Shown: piece by piece, positions 1-8,103 of the stretch
Position numbering within the stretch: position 1 is the first letter of the stretch
How the letters are laid out: every line of letters starts with the position of its first letter
Assembly (NCBI RefSeq): GCF_050749805.1
Contig: NZ_CP192738.1
Coordinates: 4,526,001 to 4,590,000, forward strand
Origin: Hahella sp018986435
GTDB taxonomy: Bacteria > Pseudomonadota > Gammaproteobacteria > Pseudomonadales > Oleiphilaceae
DNA length: 64,000 nucleotides
Direction of reading: 5' to 3'
Program-made: the position numbers and the translations under genes
Notes under the pieces: model-generated
Told to the model about the DNA's origin: nothing
What the model saw: the letters and a program-made list of their open reading frames with translations, nothing else
Database searches by the model: none

Positions 1-269
1 ACGCCAGGGGCGAAGACGAACTCGGCCTGATTCGTAACCATCCCATGTATACCGATCTCGGGGATGATGCGGAAGAACGCCAGCAATCGTTCCTGGATCT
101 CATGCAGTACGAAATGGAACCCTGGATACGCCGGCATATCGAGCAGACATTACTCAATGAACTGGTATTAGGCGGAGACCGCTTCATCAATCAGATTGAA
201 GATCTGGTGGACCGACCTGTCCGGCCGATGAAACGAGGCCGCCCCCCGAAAGACGCAGCGAAATCCTGA
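1..269 (+). CDS. REP-associated tyrosine transposase (RAYT), C-terminal part
   Basis: The frame is open from the left edge (codons begin at base 3), so the gene starts outside the window. About 89 residues are visible. They contain the typical C-terminal signature of Y1/IS200-like RAYT proteins: a His-Pro-Met-Tyr segment after an acidic stretch, a helical segment with the LGGDRFINQIE-type motif, and a basic RPMKRGRPPK tail. RAYTs are single-copy, domesticated relatives of IS200 transposases that act on REP palindromes. The catalytic HUH and Tyr residues lie upstream and cannot be checked. No canonical REP repeat was recognised near it; the closest palindrome is the hairpin at 735-759. Confidence 0.72.
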   Translation, partial: ARGEDELGLIRNHPMYTDLGDDAEERQQSFLDLMQYEMEPWIRRHIEQTLLNELVLGGDRFINQIEDLVDRPVRPMKRGRPPKDAAKS

Positions 270-305
270 TCGGATTCGCTCAGTCCCAATGTACATGGAG
301 GCGCA

Positions 306-719
306 ATGAAACCAAGAATCAGCATGATCACACTGGGCGTTGAGGATTTACAGCGCTCCGTGGACTTCTACGAGAAAGGCCTGGGTCTGCCCAAGATGCC
401 AATGGAAAGCGCCAATGTGGCGTTTTTCACCCTCAACGGGACCTGGCTGGGCCTCTACCCTCGCCACTTGCTGGCGGAAGATGCGACAGTGCCTGACAAC
501 GGCTCAGGCTTCAAAGGCGTCACCCTCGCCCATAACCTGGCGTCCAAGGAAGAAGTGGATGCACAGATCCAACAGGCCGTCGAGGTCGGAGCCAAACTGG
601 TCAAACCCGCTGAAGACACCTTCTGGGGCGGCTACTCCGGCTATTTCGCCGATCCTGACGGCCACCTGTGGGAAATCGCCTGGAATCCTCACGCCTGGGT
701 TGGGCCTGAGGACAAGTAA
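306..719 (+). CDS. VOC (glyoxalase/dioxygenase superfamily) protein
   Basis: A 137-residue protein with the vicinal-oxygen-chelate fold: the opening strand RISMITLGVEDLQRSVDFYEKGLGL and the closing GYFADPDGHLWEIAWNP segment are the two halves of the beta-alpha-beta-beta-beta module. The final Glu in the WEIAW strand is the usual metal ligand. The substrate cannot be told from sequence; such proteins range from glyoxalases to antibiotic-binding proteins. A GGAGG-like ribosome site lies just upstream of the ATG. It stands alone, 36 bp after the RAYT gene, and is followed by a perfect hairpin that probably ends the transcript. Confidence 0.85.
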   Translation: MKPRISMITLGVEDLQRSVDFYEKGLGLPKMPMESANVAFFTLNGTWLGLYPRHLLAEDATVPDNGSGFKGVTLAHNLASKEEVDAQIQQAVEVGAKLVKPAEDTFWGGYSGYFADPDGHLWEIAWNPHAWVGPEDK

Positions 720-734
720 AATTAATAGTTATAT

Positions 735-759
735 AGCCATGTCGTAACGCGACATGGCT
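735..759 (+). terminator. Hairpin after the VOC gene
   Basis: A perfect 10-bp stem (735-744 with 750-759) with a 5-nt loop lies 15 bp past the VOC stop codon. It has no real U-tract (TTAAAC follows), so it may be an mRNA 3'-end stabiliser or a weak terminator. Confidence 0.5.
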
Positions 760-856
760 TAAACATAAGAGGCAAGACACTGATCTGAAATAGCGGCAGA
801 AACCCAAGCGCTCAATACCTCTCAGCTTTTCAAAGAAACAAAAAGAGCCTATCGGC

Positions 857-1420
857 CTAACTCAAATCATCAATAATTCTTTCAAGCGTCTCTTCGTTTA
901 TACGTTGCTTCCTGGTGCGCCAATGGTCTCTAAGTTCGTCAGCCGTAATCTCGTACTCATCGCCCAACACCACTCTCAAAGCCCAGGCCAACAGGTGGTT
1001 CGGCGTATCCCAACCGTCATACAATGTATAAACATGGTGATCGCATAAATGGACCCAAGATCCTGTGTCGATAGACATAACAAACCAATCTCCAATGGGG
1101 TCGCTACCTAGAGAGTAAAAACTTGCGCCGTCTTTGAAGTCATCCAATTGTCCAGCGAAATCAAAACCCAGACCGTACTGCTTCAAAGGCCAGAGATAGG
1201 GAAAACGTCCTTCGGTGACAAGCCTGATATAAGTTTCCAACCACCCATGCCAGTTTGCATCTACGCATCCCCTGTAAGGTTGTATTGCATTACTGCTTAC
1301 TTTGGGGGAGGAAGCATATTGAATCTGCCTTATGTATTGGCTTTCCCTTAAAAAATGCTCGGGGAAATAGTCCTCGCCTATCGGTGAAGTGATGACGTCA
1401 ATAATTTCAAAGTTACTCAT
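857..1420 (-). CDS. Hypothetical protein, possibly SMI1/KNR4-like (SUKH)
   Basis: A 187-residue soluble protein without a signal peptide. I do not recognise it firmly. The central part (GDWFVMSIDTGSWVHLCDH) followed by a helical segment ending in LLAWALRVVLGDE resembles the core of SMI1/KNR4-like proteins, a fold common among toxin-immunity proteins, but this is a weak impression. Its start codon overlaps the stop codon of the LysR gene by 4 bp (1417-1420), so the two are translationally coupled. A long stretch of codons here is less GC-rich than in the neighbours. Confidence 0.55.
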   Translation of the reverse strand: MSNFEIIDVITSPIGEDYFPEHFLRESQYIRQIQYASSPKVSSNAIQPYRGCVDANWHGWLETYIRLVTEGRFPYLWPLKQYGLGFDFAGQLDDFKDGASFYSLGSDPIGDWFVMSIDTGSWVHLCDHHVYTLYDGWDTPNHLLAWALRVVLGDEYEITADELRDHWRTRKQRINEETLERIIDDLS

Positions 1421-2367
1421 TTGCTCTCCAATCCCGATCTACGGGCTTTTGATACAGCAGGCAATTCACCAAGCAAGCTCGGTATGCGTCTGGTTTCTTC
1501 CGTCAGGAAATCCAGTAACAGCTGGGTGCGTCTAAGCAGGATATTGCGGTCGTTCCAAACCACATGCACTTCCCTGTTGGCTCCCTCCCAATCACGCAGT
1601 ATCTGTCGCAGGTCGCCGCGTTGCAGGTCCTCCCAGACCAGGGAAACGGGACATAACATCCACCCTCCGCAAGTTTTCAGGATATCGATCGCCAGAGACA
1701 GGTCATTGATGTGAGCGCGAGGACGCCAGTCGATATTCACCATCTCGCCTGTATGGCGGTGACGCAGACGGCGAATGCTCTCGGATATTGAAGCCACCCA
1801 GGGCCAGCGCCCCAGTTCTGAAGGGGTTAATTCTGCGCCTTGCGCCTCGATTTCCGCGGCGGCGTCAGGCGTCGCCACCAGTACCGTGCGGATCGACCCC
1901 AGGAGTCTTTGCCGTAATGCGGAATTGGCGAGCGGTCCGACGCGCACCGCCAGCTCCGCTTGCGAACCAGTGAAATCTTCCACCCTGTTATTTAGCTGCA
2001 AAGTCAGCTGAATATTGGGATAACGGGACATAAAGTCCCCCCACAAAGGGCGTAGCGGCCCATTGGCCAAGTTCACCGGGGCCAACACACGGACCTCGCC
2101 CTCTTCCGCCGAAATATCCTTTTTTATCAACGCCATTTGTTTATCGAGGCTGGACAGATGCAGGTACGACTCATCAAATACCTTTCGCCCCGCAGCAGTC
2201 AGTTGCAATCGCCGTGCGGACCGATGCAATAGCTGGCACCCCAGTTCGGCCTCCAGCTTCTGCACCCGCCGCGTTAACGTCGGCGCGGGAACTCCGGCAG
2301 CCGTAGCCGCTTTAGAAAAACTACCAAGTTCCGCCACTTTTATGAATAACGCCAAGTCATCAAGCAT
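1417..2367 (-). CDS. LysR-family transcriptional regulator
   Basis: A 316-residue LysR-type regulator. The N-terminal winged HTH (about residues 1-60) has the classic layout: LFIKVAELGSFSKAATAAGV, then TLTRRVQKLEAELGCQLLHR. It is followed by the LysR substrate-binding domain. It belongs to the AaeR/PecT-like group often seen beside small monooxygenases. It is transcribed divergently from the ABM monooxygenase operon (2486 onward), across a 118-bp gap with a palindrome at 2398-2409, so that operon is its likely target. The ligand is unknown. Confidence 0.9.
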   Translation of the reverse strand: MLDDLALFIKVAELGSFSKAATAAGVPAPTLTRRVQKLEAELGCQLLHRSARRLQLTAAGRKVFDESYLHLSSLDKQMALIKKDISAEEGEVRVLAPVNLANGPLRPLWGDFMSRYPNIQLTLQLNNRVEDFTGSQAELAVRVGPLANSALRQRLLGSIRTVLVATPDAAAEIEAQGAELTPSELGRWPWVASISESIRRLRHRHTGEMVNIDWRPRAHINDLSLAIDILKTCGGWMLCPVSLVWEDLQRGDLRQILRDWEGANREVHVVWNDRNILLRRTQLLLDFLTEETRRIPSLLGELPAVSKARRSGLESK

Positions 2368-2397
2368 GATTTCAAATTTGGAATTTAAGATTTAATT

Positions 2398-2409
2398 TAT
2401 ACGCGTATA
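2398..2409. promoter_or_regulatory. Candidate LysR operator
   Basis: A perfect 12-bp palindrome (TATACGCGTATA) lies in the AT-rich divergent gap between the LysR gene and the monooxygenase operon. LysR proteins bind interrupted dyads in this position. The assignment is from location and symmetry only. Confidence 0.4.
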
Positions 2410-2485
2410 TTCTATTTATGAATGGCACTAGCATGTCGGCCTTAGTTAATAACGTCAACCCTTCACAAGGATTAAGAGGTCAAAC

Positions 2486-2782
2486 ATGCCCCACCATCTA
2501 ACCGCCCACATACGCGCCACAGAAGGAAGCGACCCGGATTTAATCCGTCGGGAACTGGCGCAACTGGAGGCGGACACGCAGAAAGAATTAGGTTGTCTGA
2601 CCTTCCAGATTTTCCAGGACGCCGCCGACCCCACTCACTTTATCCTTTGGGAGTCATGGATAAGCCCAAAGGCGCTGGACCAACACTTCACCTATGAACA
2701 CACCCGGCGCTATATGGCTCTCAATCTGACGCAAGTCGAGAAAATAGTCGTGCATTCGCCAGTCAATCAAAACGCAGGTTGA
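2486..2782 (+). CDS. Antibiotic biosynthesis monooxygenase (ABM) domain protein
   Basis: A 98-residue single-domain protein of the dimeric alpha-beta barrel ABM family (YgiN-like quinol monooxygenases). Diagnostic parts are the opening LTAHIRATEGSDPDLIRREL, the FQIFQDAADPTHFILWESW strand pair, and the following helix with HFTYEHTRRY. Such small cofactor-free enzymes oxidise quinols or related aromatics. It is the first gene of a three-gene run with a DUF2798 membrane protein and a Rid protein, divergent from the LysR regulator. Confidence 0.85.
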   Translation: MPHHLTAHIRATEGSDPDLIRRELAQLEADTQKELGCLTFQIFQDAADPTHFILWESWISPKALDQHFTYEHTRRYMALNLTQVEKIVVHSPVNQNAG

Positions 2783-2825
2783 CCCGCAAACCTTGAGTTC
2801 CGTTCGTAATCAGTAGGAGAAATTT

Positions 2826-3074
2826 ATGTCAGTAAAATTTCGTTTTTTCTACAGCCTGACCATGTCTTTAGCTCTCAGTTTTCTGATGAGCGCATGGGTG
2901 ACTTTTCTCAACCTGGGTTTACAGGGAGATTTCACCGCACACTGGATGCGCGCCTTTCTGTTGGCGTGGCCGACCGCTTTCACCATCGCCTTCGCAATGG
3001 GGCCGACGGTCAATAAAGTCACCGAGAAGTTGATGGCGGCGAGCGCCACATTAAGCCGCAGGTCGGACTCTTAA
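2826..3074 (+). CDS. DUF2798 small inner-membrane protein
   Basis: An 82-residue protein with two predicted transmembrane helices (about residues 9-30 and 40-62) and the DUF2798 signature: the LSFLMSAWVTFLNLG segment and the WPTAFTIAFAMGPTVNKV segment. Its function is unknown. Genes of this family commonly sit next to LysR regulators and small oxidoreductases, as here. A good AGGAGA site precedes the ATG. Confidence 0.85.
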   Translation: MSVKFRFFYSLTMSLALSFLMSAWVTFLNLGLQGDFTAHWMRAFLLAWPTAFTIAFAMGPTVNKVTEKLMAASATLSRRSDS

Positions 3075-3107
3075 CTTCTAAAAAATGCAAACAGTGGGAG
3101 TCGATAC

Positions 3108-3494
3108 ATGGAAAACAAGCAACCAATCCGGCGTCAAAATTATTCAGCGCTGGGGCAGCCCGTTGGGCCTTACTGTCACGCCACCGCATTCAACGGCCTG
3201 CTGTTCATCAGTGGGCTGACAGCGTATGACGACAGTGGCGTCAGCAAACCGATGGATCAGCAGATCGACGCTATTTTCGCTCAAATCAGGCGTATCACTG
3301 AGGCAGAGGGCCTCGGTTTGGACAGGATTCTAAAGGTCACGGTCTACATCAAGTCCACCGAACATCTGGCGCTGGTGAGGGAGGGCCTCAACAGACATTA
3401 TCAGGGCGCCTACCCCGCCAGTACGCTGGTGCAAGTCAGCGGCTTTTTCTCTCCCGAGGTGGATATTGAGATCGAAGCAGTGGCGGCGCTTTAA
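3108..3494 (+). CDS. Rid-family (YjgF/YER057c/UK114) protein lacking the RidA arginine
   Basis: A 128-residue Rid-fold protein (chorismate-mutase-like trimer). Visible motifs are the N-terminal GPYCHATAFNGLLFISG strand region and the C-terminal YPASTLVQVSGF...VDIEIEAVA. In RidA enamine/imine deaminases the equivalent segment reads PARS, with the substrate-carboxylate-binding Arg. Here that Arg is replaced by Ser, so it belongs to another Rid subgroup and may not hydrolyse 2-aminoacrylate. It is the last gene of the small operon. A long GC stem spans its stop codon. Confidence 0.85.
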   Translation: MENKQPIRRQNYSALGQPVGPYCHATAFNGLLFISGLTAYDDSGVSKPMDQQIDAIFAQIRRITEAEGLGLDRILKVTVYIKSTEHLALVREGLNRHYQGAYPASTLVQVSGFFSPEVDIEIEAVAAL

Positions 3495-3509
3495 CAACGC
3501 CGCCACCTT
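3480..3509. terminator. Convergent hairpin between rid and lipase foldase genes
   Basis: A perfect 9-bp stem (3480-3488 with 3498-3506) with the Rid stop codon in its loop. Only a short CTT follows on the plus strand. It lies between converging genes and could end transcription of the Rid operon. Confidence 0.5.
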
Positions 3510-3538
3510 CAAGCCATCAGCGTCGCTCAGGGTTTATC

Positions 3539-4600
3539 CTACTGTGCGGCTTTCCTGTCGATTGCGTCGTAACTATCCACCAACTTCAATTCCTCTGAGG
3601 TAAACAGGCTGTTGCGCAACTGTGTAAGTCCGGCGACGGTTTCCGCATCGGTACGCGCAGCCGCCTGGATATCCTGCTTGCGGCGTTGATAATCATCCAG
3701 ACGGGCGCGCCACTCATCTTCCCTCTGATAATAAGCAATGATCTTTTCCGCCTTTTCATCGCTAAACTGCCCTCGCAGAGCCTGTCGCACACTGTCGGCG
3801 TCATATCCTTCCCGGTACATGCGTCGCGCCTCCCGCGTCAGACTCTCCCGCTGCGTGGCCTGACGATGGGCGTCGCGCATCTGCGCCGGCAGTTTTTGTT
3901 GCAAGGCCTCCACTTGGCTGACCTTCTCACTGTCGCTCAACTGCGCATCCGCCTTCACTTGCATAACCGCCAGCGCATAACCGGAATAGGCTTCATCCAG
4001 GCCAAAAAAGGCGTCGACCACATCGGGGGCGAATATTTGCCGACGCAGTGACTTCAGCTGCTCAAATGTGTTCGCCATTACCGATGCATAGTATTCATAG
4101 TTCTGACTCTCCGCAGGCGCCAACGGAGCCGCCATCAATTCGCCTATACGCTCCTGATAGGAGATGTAGTCATTCAGCAAGCCCATCGCCTGTTCTGCAG
4201 CCGGACCCGGCAACCGCTCATAAATACGTCGCCGAATCTCCGCGACCACTTCTTCCGGCGTACGCTCGCCGACGGCGAGGAAGAAGTAATCAAAAAAATC
4301 CTTCACCTGTATGTCCATGATCAAAAGGCCATTCTCATCCACTCGCAGATCACCGTCGATATCCGTCCCAGCGAGGGCGCGGGCGAAGTTGGCGCCATTC
4401 CATGCTGGCGTCATCGTTGGCGCATCGGATTGAGAAAGCCTGGGGGGCTGCGGCTCATTAACTGCGCCAGCTCCCATTGATTGAGAGCCCTCGGGATTGG
4501 CTTCCGCCGCGACGGGAGATTCAGTGACGTCAGGTTGTAGAAGCAATAACACCGCGGCAGCCAGCGCTGCAACGCACAAGGCGAGGGAGAGATTTTTCAT
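3539..4600 (-). CDS. lifO: Lipase-specific foldase (lipase chaperone)
   Basis: A 353-residue membrane-anchored periplasmic steric chaperone. An N-terminal hydrophobic anchor (about residues 3-21) is followed by a Pro/Ala/Glu-rich linker. Next comes the first mini-domain with the Lif signature: GTDIDGDLRVDENGLLIMD, then KDFFDYFFLAVGE (family motif RxxFDYxLSAxGE). A long helical extended domain rich in Arg, Gln and Glu ends the protein. Lif proteins give secreted lipases their active fold before export by the type II system. The lipase gene lies 112 bp upstream on the same strand, the usual lipA-lifO order. Confidence 0.93.
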   Translation of the reverse strand: MKNLSLALCVAALAAAVLLLLQPDVTESPVAAEANPEGSQSMGAGAVNEPQPPRLSQSDAPTMTPAWNGANFARALAGTDIDGDLRVDENGLLIMDIQVKDFFDYFFLAVGERTPEEVVAEIRRRIYERLPGPAAEQAMGLLNDYISYQERIGELMAAPLAPAESQNYEYYASVMANTFEQLKSLRRQIFAPDVVDAFFGLDEAYSGYALAVMQVKADAQLSDSEKVSQVEALQQKLPAQMRDAHRQATQRESLTREARRMYREGYDADSVRQALRGQFSDEKAEKIIAYYQREDEWRARLDDYQRRKQDIQAAARTDAETVAGLTQLRNSLFTSEELKLVDSYDAIDRKAAQ

Positions 4601-4712
4601 GGCGAGGTTCCTTTTTATTTTTATAACGTCCTGTTGCGATTAATTCGGGGGGACAAATCACAGCGCGCACTCACCGCATGTCATAGTGAGGGCGCACTGC
4701 TCAAACTACTGA

Positions 4713-5693
4713 TTAGAGTCCGATATTTTTCAGGCGGTTGGCCTGTACGCGGTACAGCGACACCGGGTTATGCCAGATGGAGCCTACGCCCATCACGTGA
4801 TTAATCACGTCGATATGATTGGCGTCGTAGTCACCCAGATATTCACCCAGTTTTTGCGAGCAGACGGAGACCATACCGTCGTTGGGCTGCCCGCCGAACG
4901 CCAATGAGGTGGTGAAAAGGAACGGGTCCAGCAGATCCAGAATGTTGGTCATCACACTTCTTCCCGCCCAAGAATACAGACGGATCTCATTGCCGCGATA
5001 AGTGACGACGGTATCGCGATCCTCCACACACTCTCCAGACGCGGTCCCATAAGGGTGACGACTGTTGAGGTCTGAAGTGCCGACTGAGGTCAGTGAATCC
5101 AGCGCCGCAATGGAGTCTTGCTGATGCTCGTCCCCCGCAATCCAGGCGATCAGAGCGCCGAAGGCGTTCGCCACCGCAGCGACGCCGCCTTCAATGGAAC
5201 TGTCCGCTGGAATGACGCCGCGAATCATATCCGCCACCCGGGAGCCATTGTTGACGCCATCCACGGAAGTCAGCGAGGCGATATGCCCTTGCCCTTCCCC
5301 ATTGGCGTGCGCGTCAAAGGTGATGGCGGCGCGTGTGGTGGGCGAACCTTGACTGTGGGCGAACACGTTGTACTTCACCGCATCGCCATAGACGCCGCTA
5401 TTGATATCGTCCGCCAATGACAGACCGCGCTGTTCGCTATCATTGAACGGCGATACGCTGGCGATCACCACATCGGCGCCGCTACGACACAGATTCATAG
5501 GCACGGTGTGAAAGTATCCCAACAATCCGCCGACGGTATCGAAACCGGTAATGCCATGCACCATCAGAAAGGGATGTTGAGTATCGGTATAACCATCTGA
5601 AGAACCCGCCCAGGCGCTGCATCCATCAGCGTGTGAGAGGGAGGAGAGTGAAGCTGCCACGACCAAACATACAGCGTGCGTTATTTTTTCCAT
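4713..5693 (-). CDS. lipA: Secreted triacylglycerol lipase, Pseudomonas family I type
   Basis: A 326-residue lipase with a signal peptide ending near residue 22. The oxyanion segment PFLMVHGITGFD is at 41-52. The nucleophile elbow is A-H-S114-Q-G, so the first Gly of the usual GxSxG is Ala, as in Bacillus lipases. The likely acid is Asp272 in GGQPNDGMVSVCSQ and the base is His293 in DANHIDVINH. Cys223 and Cys278 are placed like the family disulfide. It hydrolyses triglycerides after type II secretion and needs the foldase encoded just downstream. The mature size (about 304 residues) fits subfamily I.1/I.2. Confidence 0.93.
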   Translation of the reverse strand: MEKITHAVCLVVAASLSSLSHADGCSAWAGSSDGYTDTQHPFLMVHGITGFDTVGGLLGYFHTVPMNLCRSGADVVIASVSPFNDSEQRGLSLADDINSGVYGDAVKYNVFAHSQGSPTTRAAITFDAHANGEGQGHIASLTSVDGVNNGSRVADMIRGVIPADSSIEGGVAAVANAFGALIAWIAGDEHQQDSIAALDSLTSVGTSDLNSRHPYGTASGECVEDRDTVVTYRGNEIRLYSWAGRSVMTNILDLLDPFLFTTSLAFGGQPNDGMVSVCSQKLGEYLGDYDANHIDVINHVMGVGSIWHNPVSLYRVQANRLKNIGL

Positions 5694-5846
5694 TACGCTA
5701 CCTTCTGCTTTCGTTAATGTTTATTTTTGTACTTCTCAACAGCGTTTTCAGGTTAATAAAGCGACAAACGAAAAAGAATCACCTGTATGGGTGACTCTTC
5801 CTGACAACACACGAAAACGAAATTTTCCCGGTCTCGGGATCAGAGA

Positions 5847-5869
5847 AAAGCATCCCGGCAGGATGCTTT
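5847..5869 (-). terminator. Terminator of the DUF4136 lipoprotein genes
   Basis: A 9-bp perfect stem (5847-5855 with 5861-5869) with a 5-nt loop. Read on the minus strand it ends in TTTT, 25 bp after the stop of the lipoprotein gene. It is a plausible Rho-independent terminator. Confidence 0.65.
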
Positions 5870-5893
5870 GACAGGACGAGGAAGCCGGAAAGA

Positions 5894-6445
5894 CTATTGC
5901 GCCGCCGGCTGCGGCGGATAGCGCTCGAAGATGGCGCGCACCTCTTCTTCCAGGTTTTTGATCTTCTCTTCAGGGGTCTGGTCGTAACTCATACGCCTGG
6001 ATGAAGAACCCTGCCATACGACGCGATTCGTACTGGGCTCGATCATCTCCACTGTAAGCACGCCCATTTGGTAGTCATGCTCCACCACATCGCGATCATG
6101 CGAAAAGAAAGGCCGCCAGAATCCAAATCCTGGCTCCTGACGGAATTCCCGCCGGTCATCAATGCGGTACAGGACACGCACCAGCACGTCCGCCGACTCA
6201 GCAGGAGACAGGCCTTCACCTTGCAGCGCCTGCTCGACAGTCTGACGCATGCGCTGTTCGCGCAGTCCCACCACGCCCTGAGCGTCGCGATTCTGCGTCG
6301 CCCAGCGGTAGGTATGGATGCTGGAGAAGTCGAACTCCTCGGCGTAATCGCCACGCACTTGATAACCGGCGCAGCCGCCCAACAGCAGTAGCGCGCACAG
6401 CGTCGCCACACGACTTAGCCAATTCAGTTGTCCGCACAGGTTCAT
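5894..6445 (-). CDS. DUF4136 outer-membrane lipoprotein (copy 1)
   Basis: A 183-residue lipoprotein. The lipobox is LLLGGC, followed by AGYQVRGDYAEEFDFSSIHTYRW, the usual DUF4136 opening. The family's C-terminal pattern is also present: LTVEMIEPSTNRVVWQGSSSR, then a helix ending in IFERYPP. I chose the second Met because GAGGAGA lies just before it; the first possible start, 27 bp upstream, lacks such a site. DUF4136 proteins have no known function. It is paralogous to the gene upstream on the same strand, so this is a tandem pair. Confidence 0.85.
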   Translation of the reverse strand: MNLCGQLNWLSRVATLCALLLLGGCAGYQVRGDYAEEFDFSSIHTYRWATQNRDAQGVVGLREQRMRQTVEQALQGEGLSPAESADVLVRVLYRIDDRREFRQEPGFGFWRPFFSHDRDVVEHDYQMGVLTVEMIEPSTNRVVWQGSSSRRMSYDQTPEEKIKNLEEEVRAIFERYPPQPAAQ

Positions 6446-6510
6446 TGAGGTCTCCTCACCTACATTCCACAACCAGCGTCAGCCTGACGCCTAATCTATC
6501 ACTCATGCCA

Positions 6511-7068
6511 TCAGGCGTCTTTCGGTGGAAAATTCTGTAGCATTTCTCCCACCAGCTTGCGGATTTCCGCTTCCTTCGCCGCCGGGGTATCGTTCTCGCT
6601 CAAAGGACGAGCAGCCTCCGCGCTCCAGATAACATTGGCGTTCTGCGGATCGATCATCTCCAGCACCAATTTGCCTCGCATCACCTCTTCCGCCGGCGGC
6701 CGGGTTCCCAGACTGATACCGACGCCGGTGCGGCCGCTCGCGATGCCATATCCAAAACCATAACTGATTCCATCGCGGCGAATTTCCTTTTCCTCTTTGA
6801 TCCGCCAGGTGCTCCAGACATCCGCTTTGGCCTTGTCGACCATTTGAAAGCCTTTGTTCTGCATGAACAGGCGTATGGCGTTTTCAACCCGGGCGTCGCT
6901 CAGCGTGGTCGCGCCGCCGTTGACGCTGGGCGGCGTCAGGGCATAGGTTTTTAGAGAGGAAAAGTCTCGGCCGGGCTGATAGTCATATCGCGCCGCTTTC
7001 GTGGCGCAGCCGGACAGGTTGGTGGTTAAGGTCAACGTAACCAAAATGGCGGATATCCCGCCAAGCAT
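6511..7068 (-). CDS. DUF4136 outer-membrane lipoprotein (copy 2)
   Basis: A 185-residue lipoprotein with signal peptide and lipobox TNLSGC (Cys near residue 21). The DUF4136 layout matches its neighbour: RYDYQPGRDFSSLKTYAL, a degenerate Gly-rich stretch (YGFGYGIASGRTGVGISLG), then KLVLEMIDPQNANVIWSAEA and a final helix ending in NFPP. It is 65 bp upstream of copy 1 and probably cotranscribed with it. The function is unknown. The Gly-rich loop is shorter in copy 1. Confidence 0.85.
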   Translation of the reverse strand: MLGGISAILVTLTLTTNLSGCATKAARYDYQPGRDFSSLKTYALTPPSVNGGATTLSDARVENAIRLFMQNKGFQMVDKAKADVWSTWRIKEEKEIRRDGISYGFGYGIASGRTGVGISLGTRPPAEEVMRGKLVLEMIDPQNANVIWSAEAARPLSENDTPAAKEAEIRKLVGEMLQNFPPKDA

Positions 7069-7239
7069 TCACTTGTGAAACATAAAGCGCTCCCCATGAC
7101 GCGCCCGTTAGAGGAACGCAACCAGCGCTGCCTCCAGCGGAATTTGCAACTTACTCCTACAATATTGCCCGGTCTGGGCATTTTCCATGAACAATTGGTA
7201 ATACACTCTCATTGAGCGCCAATTCAAAGCGATGTGCGC

Positions 7240-7650
7240 TCAATGATCCGTTGAGTCGATGGCGAGGTTTTCCTGCAAGTACTGCAACAGCACGCGATAA
7301 CTAAAGGGTTTGGTGATGAAGTAATCGAATCCCGCTTGTTCGATAGTCTCCAGATCGTTTTTCATGGCGTGAGCGGACATGCCAATGATCAACATGGCCC
7401 GCCTATCTGCTTGATTCCGCTGTTGCGATTCCGCTTCTCTGATGCGGCCGGCGGCGACGATACCGCTGACGCCTGGGAGTTTGATGTCCATGAGGATCGC
7501 CCGAGGCGACAACTCGAACGCCAGCCGCACGCCCTCTTCGCCGTTATCCGCGGCCTGACAGCGATAGCCTGCATTTTCGAGGACATCCAGCAGCAAACGT
7601 CTGGAGGCCGGGTCATCTTCAACAATCAGCACATCTGTCGTTTGCGCCAT
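7240..7650 (-). CDS. Single-domain response regulator (CheY-like)
   Basis: A 136-residue stand-alone receiver. The acidic pair is in VLIVEDDPAS, the phospho-acceptor Asp is in AILMDIKLPG, the switch Ser is in IIGMSAH, and the conserved Lys is in FITKPF. It has no output domain. The start was placed at the ATG with a GGAG site 6 bp before it; an upstream in-frame ATG would add 13 residues. It is the last gene of the TonB-receptor/YfiR/hybrid-kinase operon and probably takes phosphate from that kinase. A 9-bp stem (7211-7219 with 7236-7244) overlaps its stop codon. Confidence 0.88.
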   Translation of the reverse strand: MAQTTDVLIVEDDPASRRLLLDVLENAGYRCQAADNGEEGVRLAFELSPRAILMDIKLPGVSGIVAAGRIREAESQQRNQADRRAMLIIGMSAHAMKNDLETIEQAGFDYFITKPFSYRVLLQYLQENLAIDSTDH

Positions 7651-7727
7651 CGCCATCTCCACAACCGTTTCCGCCCATCCAGCGCGCACCCTTTGCCCGA
7701 TCTTCGCTGTAACGTCTTTTCATTCCG

Positions 7728-8093
7728 TTATTCCGCCGCCAAAAAGCGCTCGATCTTTTCCAGCAGGCGGGGGAAATTCACCGGCTTGGTTTCGTAATCA
7801 TCGCATCCCGCCGCCAGTGCTTTATCGCGATCTTCCGCCAGGGCGTGGGCTGTCAGCGCGATGATCGGCGCGTCACACCCTCCGCCTTCCTTTATCCTTC
7901 GTGTCGCCTCATAGCCATCGATCACGGGCAAGCTCAGATCCATGAGGATCAGCGCAGGGCGGCATTCCTGCGCCATAGTCACCGCCTCGCCGCCGTCGCA
8001 GGCGAGCGCGATGTCGTATCCTTTCCGACGCAGTCGACGCGTGAGCATGTCCGCATTCATATCGTTATCTTCGACAATCAGCAGCAACGTCAT
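7728..8093 (-). CDS. Single-domain response regulator (CheY/DivK-like)
   Basis: A 121-residue receiver. VEDNDMNADMLTRRL resembles DivK-type receivers; the phospho-acceptor Asp is in LILMDLSLPVIDG, the Thr in IIALTAHA, and the Lys in ETKPVNF. There is no output domain. It lies 10 bp after the hybrid kinase and 77 bp before the second stand-alone receiver. The pair may form a relay or act as phosphate sinks for the kinase. Confidence 0.9.
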   Translation of the reverse strand: MTLLLIVEDNDMNADMLTRRLRRKGYDIALACDGGEAVTMAQECRPALILMDLSLPVIDGYEATRRIKEGGGCDAPIIALTAHALAEDRDKALAAGCDDYETKPVNFPRLLEKIERFLAAE

Positions 8094-8103
8094 GACTTTC
8101 TCC

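Noticed and set aside
735..759. REP palindrome linked to the RAYT gene
   Set aside because: It lacks the conserved tetranucleotide head of REP elements and no second copy was noticed in the window.
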